A model generated the notes under the pieces. It was given only the letters and a program-made list of their open reading frames with translations, did not search any database and was not told where the DNA came from. Both the position numbers and the translations under genes were made by a program. Below, one piece after another: positions 32,613 to 45,097 of a stretch of 64,000 nt of DNA; within the stretch, counting starts at the first letter, position 1; every line of letters starts with the position of its first letter. The stretch comes from Corticium candelabrum (Eukaryota > Porifera > Homoscleromorpha > Homosclerophorida > Plakinidae). The stretch spans positions 5,581,184 through 5,645,183 of the forward strand of contig NC_085091.1 of the NCBI RefSeq assembly GCF_963422355.1. Direction: 5' to 3'.

Positions 32613-33268
32613 TTTGGTATCTACTGAGCATGCTCGGACGTCAACTTAGCCCGCATTGACATGATGATTTGAAGCAGTACTTACCCGGGCGAACCCACGC
32701 TGGTACGGCAAGTTTCGGTGGGCCAGGCCACCTCGGCCTGCATTCACACGACTGTTTAATTCAACTCCTTTGAATTTGGTATACCAATCAGGTGTTCGTC
32801 CGTCTGCTCCATCTGCACTCAGTCAAATGTTGGGAAACTAAAGGACGGATCGGATCGAAATTATGGAGTAATGCTGCCTGAACGGACGTCTTGTCTGATA
32901 TGTGACCGATAATAAGTAGGAGAGGTAACAACCGTACGCCTCATACCCGGTGTTGTAATGGGAACTTGTAACAATGTCTGAAAGCGTAGCGATCGTTTTC
33001 GGGTCTGTTTCTACAGTACTAATAACATTGCATTGTGCCAATTGTTACCAAGCGAACTGTCCAAAAGAGAGTTTTCTTACAATATCAGGCCCGACAGAAG
33101 CAAAATTGCATTGGTCGGGTATAGCGCGCGCTAAGAGGCGTGGCCAAAATGACGTGACTTAAAAGGCAACATTTACAATACAGTCTGACTAAATCACGTG
33201 ACTTAAAAAGGCAGAATTGACAATACCGTCTGCTTTCTATTAAAACGATTTTGAACAGCTAAATGAAA

Positions 33269-35420
33269 TCACCAAAAAACACGTAAACGATGTTCATTGC
33301 GTTTCAGAAAGGCTCTTGCGACTTCAGAAAGTTCAAGTCTGTCTAAACTATCGCGATAAATCCTCGGCAACATGAGGTGGTTCAGCCTTGCCTGTCCACA
33401 TCTACTTCGTAAATATGTTGTCAGTCTTCTCATGGTTGAAAACGCCTTTTCACTTGTTGCATTGGTTGCTGGCATGACGTTGATCGGCCGAGCTATGGCA
33501 CAACCTTTTTTTAGAAATGACCTTTGGCTGTCTGATGGTGTCTTTAGAAAGATGAGAATGTCCTGAAAAGGTACTGATTTCTTACAAATGGAGTCCTTTG
33601 AACAATAATTGGTGCTGAAGATTTCCAGCTGTGTGGCAAGATCTTTGTCATTGATATCACCCTTATAGAATGAGAGGACTTCTTTCAGTTCACAGGAGTA
33701 GTCTTCTTGTTTTGCTGCTTTTAACAGTAGTGATTCAAGATTACTTCAGATTGCATATCCTGGGTAGTTGAATCGTTCTTGCATGCTAGAAACAGCAGGA
33801 TCAAGAGCCTCATATTAAATCATTCGAAAATATTCCTGAACAGTAGGAGAGTGGTATCAATCACCTTCACCTACTTCAAAAGGCTTTGGTGCTTTTCTTT
33901 TCCTCGCAAGTGTAGTTTGGTCAGTATCCAGTCGATCACAGTCACGCTTAACTGTTTCAAACAACATAACAAATGCTTTGTCATTCCTCATACTCATTAA
34001 TGTTTCGATAGTCATTTTTCCAGTCTTTGGCCCTTAGCGAATGAGAGCGATGTCTTTTGAATTGTTTTGCTCAAACTGTCGGTTACCCTCAAAATTTTTT
34101 CGGACAGCTTTAGCCCAAAGAGAAGTCTGTTAGGTCCCAGTTGTGTCATTACTCCAATCACTCTTCCTTTCAAGTCTAGTTCCATCCTAGCTTCAAGACT
34201 TTCTTCTCAAAGTTGACTCAATACACTATAGTTTTCAATGGTGTTAGTAATAGCATACCCTCTAACAGTTCATCGGGTACGACAAAATGACCTAATACCA
34301 ACGCTACCTCTAGCATCCTCATGAGAGATTTATGTCTTGATCCTGTTGAATGCTGCATTTCGCTTAGGAGAATACTTTATCAGTTTTGAAATTTATATGC
34401 TATCTCGAGGGCTTCACGACAAGCAGGGGATTGCTTGAGGGTGTCCGCAATTGCGAGATTGAGAGAATGCCCAAAGCAGTGCATGTACACGGCACATCTT
34501 TCTAACGAAAGGATTTGAGTAGCTACACCGTTTCTGCTTCATCTCATGTTCGAAGCTCTGTCGTAACACTGGCCACGGCAATGAGATATGTTCACGTTTA
34601 TTCGCAAAAGAACGTTCTTGATGCTATGAACAAGGCGGTTGGCATCAATCCTATCCACTTCATAGAGACCAATAAAACTTTCATGCTCCTGCAGATCCTC
34701 TGATACCCATCTGATTACAATGACAAACTGCTCTTTGTTAGATACATCAGTGCATTCATCCGCCATGATAATAAAACAGGCACTATCACTAATGTTCTGA
34801 GCTACATTTCGAAGAATGTAAAGAGCCATGAGTTGCATGCATTCGTTTTGAATTTCGTGTGAAGTGTAGTTGTCTGTTTTCCTCTCCAGCCATGTCTTTA
34901 TTTCCAGGTAGTTTATACTTTGCAGGCGCAACAGCTGAATGAAGTTACTATCTGCGTCATCAGCATAACCTCTCAATGGTAGACCCTGTCTGGCAAGAAA
35001 TCTGATGTTTTGTAAGATTATCACAAACATCCTTCTATTAGCTGCTTTCTCTTCTCGATGCGCTTGACTTAAGAGCTCACCGACGTCTCCCAAGACTTGC
35101 TTAGGAAGAAGAAGTACTTCGGTTTCTTCCCGATGGCAGTCACTTCTTTGGTGCTTCTTGAAAGCAGTTGTCCCATCTTGCCAGTAAGTGAAGCCTTTGG
35201 CGTTGAAGGCTGGATCACGCTTCGAACTTTTCAGCAGAGGTCCTCGATCAGTCAGAGTAGCGCTCATGCATACATGACAAAACGCGGCATCGAGCCTAAT
35301 GTCATTGTGAAGCCATAGGTACATCTCACACCACTCCGCTCTGAACGATCTCTCATGATCCCCGTTCTTCCCAAACTGACGGTTTCGGATGCATCTATAG
35401 CACCTTTTGCATCATCTAAG
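33269..35420 (-). pseudogene. hAT transposase, TTF-finger/DUF4371 type
   Basis: The N-terminus (about 35,420-35,324) reads QFGKNGDHERSFRAEW in frame with the long open segment 34,539-35,324. That segment has a TTF-type finger (CHVCM...KHQRSDCH), the DUF4371 region and the RNase-H-like start IIMADECTDVSNKEQ with a later HCRGQCYDRASNM. The C-terminal hAT dimerisation domain is at 33,269-33,475 (MPATNATSEKAFSTMRRL). Known: hAT transposases insert with 8-bp duplications. The middle (33,480-34,540) is broken by stops and frameshifts, though patches in one frame remain readable up to the dimerisation domain. Inactive as it stands. Confidence 0.85.
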
Positions 35421-35444
35421 ATCAAACCTGCCCTTAGTTTGTCG

Positions 35445-35491
35445 ACACACGCACACACGCACGCACACACGCACACACACACACACGCACG

Positions 35492-35536
<45 letters not shown>
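35445..35536. repeat. (CA)n microsatellite
   Basis: About 90 bp of CA dinucleotides with CG interruptions in the first half. It separates the hAT relic from the integrase-like relic and produces spurious Val-Cys ORFs. Confidence 0.97.
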
Positions 35537-35538
<2 letters not shown>

Positions 35539-36610
35539 ACATATATACCACAAGGAGTTTGAGCCTAGGACAGTGTAATGCCTGCGCATGATGTAAGGAT
35601 ACGCCTCAGAGATCGACTGACACCGTCAACTCGACTTATTGACTCTTGTATTCATTCTCTCTGAATTTGAAGTCCAAGATGACTAATGGATCCCCGGATG
35701 TACGATTCTCCTGCATTAGGAGTTGTAGCAAAGCAGTTCTCAACAATCTGATCGTGCTCACTGTGTCATTTCATCAAATTTAGTCAACCCTTCAGCCATA
35801 CCATACTCGTCTCTCCTTCGAAGCAACGTCCGAGTAGAAACACCAATATTCCTGGCAACATTTTTCCGTTGTAAAGCCCTATTCACAATACGACGCTGAC
35901 GTTGACACTGACGATAACACGCTGACGATGACCATGACGCTAGTGTGGGCGTCATATTGTGAACATTCAACTTCGGCGACGATCGTCGCAGCGTTCGTCC
36001 AGCGGTTGACTCGAGTTCAACTCTAGCGTCGATGCCGGAAGTGTATCAACGTAACTGGAAAACATGTGATTACTTTCTACAAATCAAAGAACAGCCCTGT
36101 TTAATCTCGGATTTGGCATGAAGGGTCTAATCGACAGCGTTTTGAGTTATCCTTGTCTTTGGTGCGTGCATTTAAAAAATACAAAGACTTGCCTGCCGCC
36201 TTCGTTGTAAGAGCGGTCTGACCCACATTTACCGTTGTTGAGATTCTTTGGCTCTACGCCTACGGCGACGAATGAGAAGTAGAAGAATTACAATTTCTTC
36301 TTCTATCTATGATGCACACGTGGTGTCACAATAACGTGCGTTAGCATGCGCTTAGCGCTTGGGTATCCCGACAGGTGCTGACCAACGTCTCATGACGCTC
36401 ACGAAAAAATACTGTGAATGGTACAACGTCATCGTTAGCGTCAGCGTCAGCGTCAGTGTCAACGTCCACCATCATCGTCAGCGTCAACGTCAGCTTCAGT
36501 GTCGTATTATGAACTAGGCTTAAGCCAATGCTCTGACAAACGTCGAGAGATTTACCAGGAAGATAGAAATATGGTCTTCCACACATTCCTTGAAAGCCAA
36601 CTGTGATTAT
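35525..36610 (-). pseudogene. Integrase-like gene fragment with HTH, split by a MITE
   Basis: On the minus strand, GRPYFYLPGKSLDVCQSIGL (about 36,525-36,590) stops at the edge of the MITE (35,875-36,520). It resumes beyond it as RKNVARNIGVSTRTLLRRRDEYGM, giving one continuous helix-turn-helix. Downstream, after a frame change, NAGESYIRGSISHLGLQI and RVDG segments follow to about 35,560. The pattern GRP-HTH-(R)RR-EYG followed by G..L..G.L...G..V..R..R.S..RVD is that of a family of metazoan integrase-core proteins. The catalytic core itself is missing; the sequence runs into the CA repeat. Family assignment is from memory of the motif layout and is moderate. Confidence 0.55.
35875..36520. mobile_element. 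Harbinger-type MITE (646 bp)
   Basis: Starts AGCCCTATTCACAATACGAC and ends, on the other strand, AGCCTAGTTCATAATACGAC. Flanked by TAA at 35,872-35,874 and 36,521-36,523. Both subterminal regions are made of reiterated gcgtca / tgacgc hexamers (for example 36,435-36,500), a structure seen in PIF/Harbinger MITEs. It has no coding capacity. It interrupts the HTH of the integrase-like relic, so it inserted later than that gene. Confidence 0.88.
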
Positions 36611-36649
36611 CGACGTCTCAGAGACAAAACTACGTCTGTCGTCGCTGCT

Positions 36650-36715
36650 CCGGCATACAGCAGTGTTGCAGGCATAGAGCAGTGTTGCAGGCATAGAGCA
36701 GTGTTGCAGGCATCC
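36650..36715. repeat. 19-bp tandem repeat, ~3.5 copies
   Basis: cagtgttgcaggcatagag repeats at 36,661, 36,680 and 36,699, preceded by a partial copy (ggcatacag). Confidence 0.9.
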
Positions 36716-36989
36716 AGCGAACTGTTTAGAATGAGTTGAAGACAACGAATATTACCGACTAATTCAGGACTGGTAGGAGGGGAAGTCACACGTGAGTCGA
36801 CGACCCGTAAAAGTCTAGGCTATCTTCTAGTTGTTTGCTGAGAGCTTCTAGTACAGTTATCTTGGGGTTGTGAACCTGTCGCTCCACTTCCTTCACCAGT
36901 GCAGGGAGAGATGGAACAATCTCCTGGATATTGGAAGCAACTTCCATCTGCTGTCAGTCGAATTCCTGGAAAGCACTTCGGTTTACTGT

Positions 36990-37320
36990 TTACAAATTCG
37001 ACAACTTGGAAATATCTTTCAGATGGTGTTCTAATGTTAGCCCAATATCACGCGCATGATTAGATGATATCACTAGAGAGTTGACTTTACCTTGAAGAAC
37101 AGGAAAGCGATCAGGCAACAACTTAAGAGAATTTGCCCAGCTGGCAACAAAAGCAAATTGTACCACTTTGTTTAGGTAAGTCATACCAAATCCTCCTATT
37201 GTTACTGGCAACATCACTTGGTGTCCACATATTTCCACTGATGTCAACATTTCCCAGCAAACGAGAGAAGCTAGAGTTTGTTTGATTGTCTGTCTGTGTT
37301 TGTCTTAACAGCAACAGAAT
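36990..37320 (-). pseudogene. Possible non-LTR retrotransposon 3' fragment
   Basis: Two overlapping frames read LPVTIGGFGMTYL followed by AFVASWANSLKLLPDRFP. The pattern LP...GG.G......A..ASW..SL occurs downstream of the RT domain in some LINE-type ORF2 proteins. It is short, frame-shifted and without RT catalytic motifs, so the assignment is tentative. Confidence 0.3.
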
Positions 37321-37329
37321 ATTGATTTG

Positions 37330-40300
37330 TGGAGCAAGTTGATGAATTGATCACAAAATCTGATAAAGTAGAATATTTATCAATACCCATTGCGGTGTCG
37401 GATGCCACAATATCAGATAAACAATAATACATGTACAAATATTGAACTTGCTGTTTCCCTGATTTGAAAGGAATGCTGACATCTGAGTCTATAACTTTGA
37501 CGGTTTTGATTGATGAGTAACTACTGCACTCTTCTTTCTTTTTTCGTGAAGCTGGATTGCGGCAGTAAAAAATTCGACACGCTGCTTATTTTTTCTGGCT
37601 TTACGTGCAAAAGATGCCGCAAATCCGTCACTACATGTAGCTGAATGTGGTACACAAGGGAATTAATGGTTTGGACTAGGAATTTCGCAGTCTAATCTAC
37701 TTCTGGTGCAAGACCAGACAATTAGGTCTTGTCTTCCTTCACTTTTCCTTTCCTTAGGTGCGTATGAGGTTCGCAGGTATTCTCGATAGACTAGTTTATC
37801 TGTGTTGGATACACTGAATAAACATATCTGCCTAACGTACTGGCCAGGGCTGCCATTTCAAACACTCCAGCATTAATGCCATTCTTCTCACCGACTGTGA
37901 CGCACAGTGAATTGCGTTGAGGTACCCGTTGTGCTTTGGCAGGTTGTCATCTATACCGTTTGTAAAGGCGTTGAAAGCAACGTCGCAAAGTGTCTGTGAT
38001 AGAAGAGAGTTCAAGCGCAATGGCTTGTTCGCGTGTAGTTAAATTTTCACTCGCGCTATTAATTAGTCGGCGTAAAGATCTGGGTTGTTTCGCCACTCCT
38101 TCATGACAAGTGTGCGTATGTAAGTATGATAACTTTTCTTCGTTACTATTGGCCACATGACTAGCAAAGAGATATAATCAGTTGCTTTCACCATACAGAC
38201 ACAGGGATGAAACCACAAGGCGCATCGGTAGGGTAGACTGCCATTCCAACGTCATCGAGAACGTTGTAGAAAGATCTAGCCTTGGGAAACTGAAAGCATC
38301 CATCTCAGTTAAGTAGTAAACATCACAGAAACTGATAACGACGCATTGAACTCTCCAGTTTAGGTGTTAATTGTAGCAATTATTGCAGATAGTACTGCAC
38401 TGCTATAATGGGATATGCTATTGCAAAAGCATTGGCATCAATCTTGTGTGGACATCATGTCCGCAATATTTTCTTTTAGTTCAGACAATAGTGATATTTG
38501 TACAATGTCCGGCCGTTACCATAGACACTATCGTCCGTCGAAATACATGGTCGCTGACTTACTAGTCGTGCTTCTACATCTCTTTTCTACTTAAAACGGA
38601 TCGGTTACTGCTCTAACAATAGCTAGTACGCAGTACGTTTACGTTGTTGCTGATTGTGTCACCATGACGATCAGACACCCTTCTGAATATCACATTGGTA
38701 TCAAATTTGTCTTCAGATAATCCGTGCAGTTGCAAGAGTTTTAGTACAATACTATTAGGTCTCCTTAGGTTTGCACTCGTTGTTACCAACCATAGCTGCC
38801 TTCTAACAACTGTACACCTAGAAGCTAAACTACTTTACTGCTACGTAATTTTCAGTTATTGGAGTTGAAATTTACAACAGTGGTCGTCATTGAGTGGAGC
38901 GCCAGTGAATCATGTAGGGATAAGTCTCCGCATCATTGCATGATGTCTCTTAACTAGCAATTCTTATCTCTCGAGCGAGTTTGCCACTGACATATCTTAG
39001 CACCGAAAGCGGAATACTAAGGCTGTAAACATAACTGCCAAACGACCTTTGTTCTTGAAATTTATTTACCAAGCAAGTTAAAAAGTAGGTGTTGAGATTC
39101 TAGAACGATAGCACTGTTCATTTATTTGTACTTTTGGAGTGCTAAGCAATCAGCTGTTCATTAACGACTGCTTACTTATTAGAATAGAACGTGGTTCAGC
39201 GCCATTGTCTGACATTGAAATCAAACTGCACGAAAATACCCCGAGGACGAAATCACCCTAGATTACCATATCTTTTGCTAAAGATGGAACAGCCTATAAC
39301 GTGAAACTAACACTTTCAATTTGTTTTGTCTTACTTAGCAAGATTTTGTAGTAAAGTAAACGAAATGTAGTATCTATTCTAGAGAATGCCAGAACTCGTA
39401 TATTAAGTCACTGCAACTTTCTCTTTGCGCCTAAACATATCCTTTCTTGTCTTACTACTACTACCACTTGTACTCTTTTACTGGTCGTTACGGCGTACAC
39501 GTGCTTTTTGTAATTTAACTACCTATTGTCAAGGCAACTTTACATTATAACGTCTTACGTATTCTACTGCAATTTATTTGTAGTCTATACAGTAGCAATC
39601 ATCCGAAACACAACAATTCACTTTGTTCGCCCCTTCATTAACATCTTGAATATTTTGCTATTTGGTAATTACGGTTTGACAGTCTAGAGTTAGAAGGAGT
39701 TTTAGAAACGTAGGTCTTCTTAATAAATTAGTAAACCTATAAGTCAATTCAAACGATAGCAATTTACTGATCACGACGGAGGCCGCGTATCAACCACTCG
39801 CATATCGTTTCAAGTCATTAACTAATGGGTGAAAAATGATACCACAGTCGATTAATTCAAAATTCTTGCTGAAATTTCTCATATGTCGGTGAAATTAACT
39901 GTTGCACAAGGTAGTTGCAACGGGTCATTTGCAACGAATCGCAGTGAATCCACGTCGTCTTCTATTACGGGCTGAGAAGGTAGCGAACACATTTTTAAAA
40001 TTGGCTTTTTACGACCCAGCGGCTGCAACTTGTATGTAGGTGGTCTTGTTCTACGTCTATCTCGATCCTGTAGCATGTAGCAGTTTCACGAAGTTTCCGT
40101 AGTTTCCGTCCTAAGAACAAGAGATATGAAGCAAATGTGAGGGAGTCTCCCCAATTGGGTCACCCAAGGACGGTCTGCTTCAGGTCTGCGTCGATACCTG
40201 GCGACCTTTCTACTCCTCTGCCAGAAGACTGGTAGGGCGCCAAGTAGACACGATTGATTTAAATTGGATTATTTTTCATAGACGTTTCCTTTAAAGTTGA

Positions 40301-40630
40301 TTATATCCAGATTTTCAAAATTATTCAATTGTGTGTGCTAACTGTAAAAATACAACGGTATACAATGCATTCTAACTTAAAACTGCTCCCCACCGTCCTC
40401 TGCACCTGCCTTTGCTAGTTCTTTCTTCTGCTATTTGCTCCTGTTTCTCTTCAATTCATACCTCCTCCTCTTAGACTCTGGCTTCTCATTGTGCTGACTC
40501 TCTTTGACCCTTGTCTCATTCATCGTATTCACTGTTGCCATGGCAAAGTACCTATTTCCCCCAACCTCTCTACTAGACATTATCACTATAGCACTTTCCC
40601 CACCATTGAACCACAGTACATGTAAATAGA
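37330..40630. other. Large stretch without a recognisable gene
   Basis: Only short frames. Overlapping minus-strand frames at 37,832-38,020 and 37,947-38,156 (the latter starting MANSNEEKLSYLHTH) and one at 39,879-40,076 have protein-like composition but no known motif. They may be exons of an unrecognised gene. No terminal repeats or microsatellites stand out. Confidence 0.35.
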
Positions 40631-40634
40631 AAGC

Positions 40635-40678
40635 TAGCTCCAAAGTCGGAAGTCTAGAGAATTCCGACTTTGGAGCTA
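40635..40678. repeat. Perfect 16-bp hairpin
   Basis: Arms tagctccaaagtcgga (40,635-40,650) and its exact complement (40,663-40,678) around a 12-base loop. The right arm lies exactly where the Mutator-like coding homology ends, so the left arm looks like a fold-back copy of the truncation edge. Confidence 0.92.
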
Positions 40679-40679
40679 T

Positions 40680-42440
40680 CCTTCATGATACATTGTTGAA
40701 GCCTTCATCGGCACTCGACGTTTCGCCGTGTACGCACTTAGTCAGAAGGCCGTGGCTGGTTAATTCCGTGTAGCAAGGCTTGATCACCTCAGCGATGGCC
40801 TTTGATATCCAGTCATGATGGGTGTAGGTGGAGGTGTCCTTCTTGTATTTACACCATGTGTCCTAGCCATCTACGCAAAGATTGTGTTGTGATTCGTCAT
40901 CTGTACATGATTTATGATAGTATATTGCCCAGATAGCTTTCTTCATATTTTCCAAGCTAGCCTGGTTTACCTTATATCCTTCCCGTAATACATCTGTAAC
41001 TCTTTCGTTAGTGCATTCGATAACTTGGTCTTTCCATCAATAGCCTTCCCATCCAATAACTTCTCCCTATTATGATTTGTTTTCACTTTTTCCAGGCGGT
41101 CATACAGTCTTTTGGACACATTGTTAATACATTCAAGTTTTTTTTCTCCAAGAGATCTGAGCCATGTGGTGCAACATAGTTGATTCCTTTGTTCGCTTTG
41201 CTGTCACCATCGCCCAAAAACTCGGTGTATCATGTATTTCTTGTGGCCACAGGCTTCTTGAAAATATCAATGATACTGGACACATCCATGCCTCCTGATG
41301 ATCCACTGTAGTATTTGTGGCAGTTGGTAAGATGTTTTTGGAGCCACTCATCATATTCAGCTGTTCCTTCTTTCTTAGGGCACATGGTGCAGGCACGGCA
41401 GTATGAGGACTTGACTGAAACGTCAACAAGCTCTCCTGAAACGATAGAAATGACCGTGCCCACATGTTACAGAGTTACCGAAGACGGACGCAGCACCTTA
41501 CGAGAGAGGACGCGTAGACTGCCCAACTGTTGACCGTGCCGTATATTGTAAACGCAATATTAATCAACTTCTACTCGCTACAGCTACCCAGTCAAATCTA
41601 ACTCAATCAGAATCAATGCCTCTTATTATTCTACCCTAGCTCAGCCAAACACAATACCGGACCAATCACCAATCAAAATCACTGGCGTATATGTCACATG
41701 TCTTTACGTCTCACCACACCATGGACTTATGAGTAGCCTCTCTTTCGCCAGCTTCCATCTCCACACACACCAATGCCAATAGTGCCGTCTGGATTCGTTC
41801 ATATCGGCCCCTCAACTCATCATTTTTCATGCTTCCTTCGGCTGCCTCTGTCGCTGCTTTGAGGAGAGAGATTACGTGACTCTTGTACGTGGCGTCTCCC
41901 ATGTAACTTGGCATGTTCATGGAGCTACAAAAGCGCTGAAGCGGATCAAGTAAATACCCAATCATTCTCATCGAAAGAATCATTTGTGTGGTAACGTCAA
42001 ATGCCCCGTAGGAAAGCTTCTTGCTGGTGTACGATTGTTTTTCATTCTGGCACGTCTGGCACTTCAAAGTCAGCTTTGACGCCCATCCCATGCGCTCGTC
42101 TTCTAGTTCTGAAAGTGTTGCTTAACTATAGCACTTCTTGCGTACGAGATTGGCGGCAAGAAATTCTGCAAGAACGCCAACGTCAATCACGCGGTAACCT
42201 TCCATAGTCGATGACGACGAATACGTTAGCGTTCCCACGTCGTACGACGAGTCGCGCAACTTGGACGCAGAGCTTGTCATCTCCATTATTGTCTTCTTTG
42301 GTGCCGTGTACTGGTTGCCGCGAAACTTACTTTTGCGTCGAAAATCTATCAATGCAATGGGAAAAGAAAAGCAACGATGCAGAACAGGAAAGTCAAGCGA
42401 GATGTAAATACCGATAGAATGGTCTGACGGTTGCGCAACA
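40680..42440 (-). pseudogene. Mutator-like transposase gene, truncated and frameshifted
   Basis: From the right on the minus strand: KFRGNQYTAPKK and MEGYRVIDVGVLAEFLA (42,122-42,400). After a stop near 42,125 comes GWASKLTLKCQTCQNEK and a long open segment to 41,711 containing MRMIGYLLDPLQRFCSSMNM. The segment that in this family carries the first catalytic Asp (a DGTW-type motif) is not readable in 41,466-41,710. Then come VGTVISIVSGELVDVSV, a Cys/His cluster and SGSSGGM (41,230-41,470), a degraded RLYDRLEKVK region, DTWCKYKKD (about 40,850) and DEGFNNVS (about 40,690). The order matches the Mutator-like transposase family found in cnidarian, arthropod and sponge genomes. The 3' end is cut off at the hairpin at 40,678. 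Confidence 0.75.
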
Positions 42441-42449
42441 CACATTTAC

Positions 42450-44130
42450 GTCATTTTAGCGTGCTTGGAGCTAAATGTCCGGATAAGCAAACGTACCCTG
42501 ATGCTTTTTTCGGTTTTTTCGCTTCCAACGGCTCCCGAATTTGATTTATTATGATCAATGCTGTCTTTGCATTGTTTTATCTGTCTTTTTTTCGGTGTGA
42601 TACGTATGCTCTACTTTCGTTTGTGATTGAACTTGACCAAATGCAATAGCATGGGTTCAACAAGCATGGCGAACTGTGATTCTAATTATAGTATATGAAT
42701 ATGGACGTAACGAAAGGAACTACTTACGTGACGAACAGCACTGATAATGACCACAACATATCAACGCCTTGCTAAAGTATAGTCTGCGTACTGATTGGCT
42801 AATCGTATTCAGCATCATTTAATGGCAGTCCAACGTCATAGCAGTTATCAAAGCTACAGACAACATTACTAAAACCACGTTTTCATCTATGCTACAGCAG
42901 GTTCAGTAAGCAGGACACTCTCCAAATTGACTCATAAAATATGCTTTACTACACTATCTACACTAGAAATTTGAAGGTCAGGATAGTTGACATAGACAAT
43001 GGAATAATGATAGCCAAATCTTCCTCTTTTTATACAATCAATTGCACGACAATGCCAAACTGCATCAATCCTTCGTCATCATCAAACATCGCTGCTCTGG
43101 CCTCTCGTTTCTTCACCCGTTTCTACGACTTGGCAAATCCATTGGCTTACGTCTCCGCAACATAACCGGTATGATGAGACAGCAAATCTATCATGCACCA
43201 ATATCAAGCAAAATTTTACAATAATAGTTTTTACAACAGAAAAGTGATGCAACTGTTGCCCACTGCACTCTGCAAATGCAATCATCAGTAGCATCTCCAC
43301 CTTTGCCTGTATACACAGCCATACCCGGAAGGTTCTCCTAGCTGCCGCCCTAGCTTGGTCTGCCAATATATTAGTCTGTGCATTTGGTATCTGTGTAAAG
43401 GTTTCTAGGCAGCATCTGCATGTTTTGCTCTTCAAGATGAATCACCAGCTCCAGTAGACTCTCCTATTGTTGCACTACTATCTGTTATCACCAGCAACAA
43501 CTAAAAGGGAGCCGTTCTATCTAATACAAAAAGTCTACTGCTTCTATATTCCTCCAGAACTTGCCAATTCAGTACAGAGAACAGATGTACCTATTATGGT
43601 ACTAGTGAATACTTCAACAGAAGCTGCGTCAGTAAAAAGGGGCAGATATTGAACTCTATCAGCTATGGTAACATGAGTTAGAAAACAGACTGAGCCTCAG
43701 TCCTCACATTGTTTTCCACTACCGGACATGGTTTTGAGGCCAACTAACCGCAGCATCACTCATAGTAACAGGTCCTGTTCTTGCGCCACAGGTACCAACC
43801 TCTTCTTCCCTATACATACTGTTGCATTCGCTATGATCTTCAACAAAACAATCAGAATTTTCTTACGCTTAGCTTGGTTGACGCTATACACCTGTTTAGC
43901 AACATCTTTTGCCTGTTAGCATCAAGCGCCTCCAAATTGGTTGTTGTCTCATGGAGACGCGCCTTCTCTGCGTTGTGACTCTCCTCGAGTTCAGTAGCTT
44001 ATTCGCTATACTGCTGTCTTGCAGCTCTAATGTATTCTGCTGTGCTGCAGCTCTGAGATACATACAATTAGTCGTAACACCTGTTATAGTAAACGTTTAG
44101 ATTCTATTCAATCCTTACCTGCAGGTTTAC
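42450..44130. other. No supported gene
   Basis: Several frames of 60-117 codons (largest 43,082-43,435 -) without recognisable motifs. No repeats seen by eye. Confidence 0.35.
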
Positions 44131-44158
44131 ATTCAGCAGTTTATTTGATAGTAGACCT

Positions 44159-44620
44159 GCATGGAATCTTAATGAATGAAAAAATGAACACATTTGAGTA
44201 AGATTATAGGCTTGCATTTTACCAAACACTTTTGTCCTTGATAATTCTGATGCAAGCGTTTGCATAATTGTTGCTCTGAATTTTACGAGTCATATTCGTC
44301 TTGAAGCAATTAACCCATTCAGTTATCTTTAACCATAGTGGTATTATTGGCTGGAGGATTCCAGGGTATTTTTTTGCTACTTGAGAATAGACATGAATTG
44401 AATCTTATTGAATGAAAACATTTGAGTAAGATTATAGGCTTGAATTTTGCTAAACACTTTGTCTTAGATAATTTTGATGCAAGCCTTTGCATAAGTGTTC
44501 CTCTGGTTCGTACGACTCATATTTTCCTGGGAGCAATCAATCCATTCATTTATCTTTAACTATAGTTGTATTATGGGCTGGAGAAATCCAGGGTATTTCT
44601 TGGGTACTTAATGTCTCTCA
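44159..44620. repeat. Diverged ~235-bp tandem duplication
   Basis: Copies begin near 44,159 and 44,395 and share blocks such as catttgagtaagattatagg, tgatgcaagc, tttgcataa, gagcaat and ccagggtatttt. Many substitutions and small indels separate them, so the duplication is old. Confidence 0.88.
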
Positions 44621-45097
44621 ATCTTGTTATTGACTTTGCTCGACTAATTCTCACTTGGAGTGCACCATTGATTTCACCACTTTGTTTAAGTTAAAATCAT
44701 TTCTGTTTTGCGTGTTGCTCAGCTAAGTCCATCGTTGTTTAGGGCCATGCATGTTGCTCACTCAATTTGAGAGTTGAGGTTATGTGAGATGAAATGCGAG
44801 ATACTATCCAGGTTTCTTCAATCATCTGAAAGAATGCTCTTGTTGTCTTTGCCCGTTTCAGTTAATCTCCAATCATTTTAGAATTGACAACATTTTGATG
44901 GAACGGGTTGATCGCTCAGTTTCCAAGTCCATTTGAACAGTTTTACTTAATTTAAACTTAATTTTTGAACTGTCTTGCTTCATAGCCATGTCACGGATAT
45001 CATACCTATTGTCCTGCTTCGAACAAATTGAAATGTGATTATTTTGCTTATTGTTGGATGGAGCGAAAGACGATTCTAGTGATTGAAGTCCTTTTTC

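Larger units (their letters stand above)
30890..32700 (+). mobile_element. Decayed second PIF/Harbinger copy
   Basis: A rightward transposase relic (30,890-31,590) faces a leftward Myb/SANT-like relic (31,830-32,612), the same gene layout as the element at 6,969-14,296. I could not find matching terminal repeats, so the outer limits are approximate. Confidence 0.65.

Noticed and set aside
35264..35591. Val-Cys and Thr-His rich ORFs
   Set aside because: Artefacts of the (CA)n repeat; the real reading there is the N-terminus of the hAT relic.
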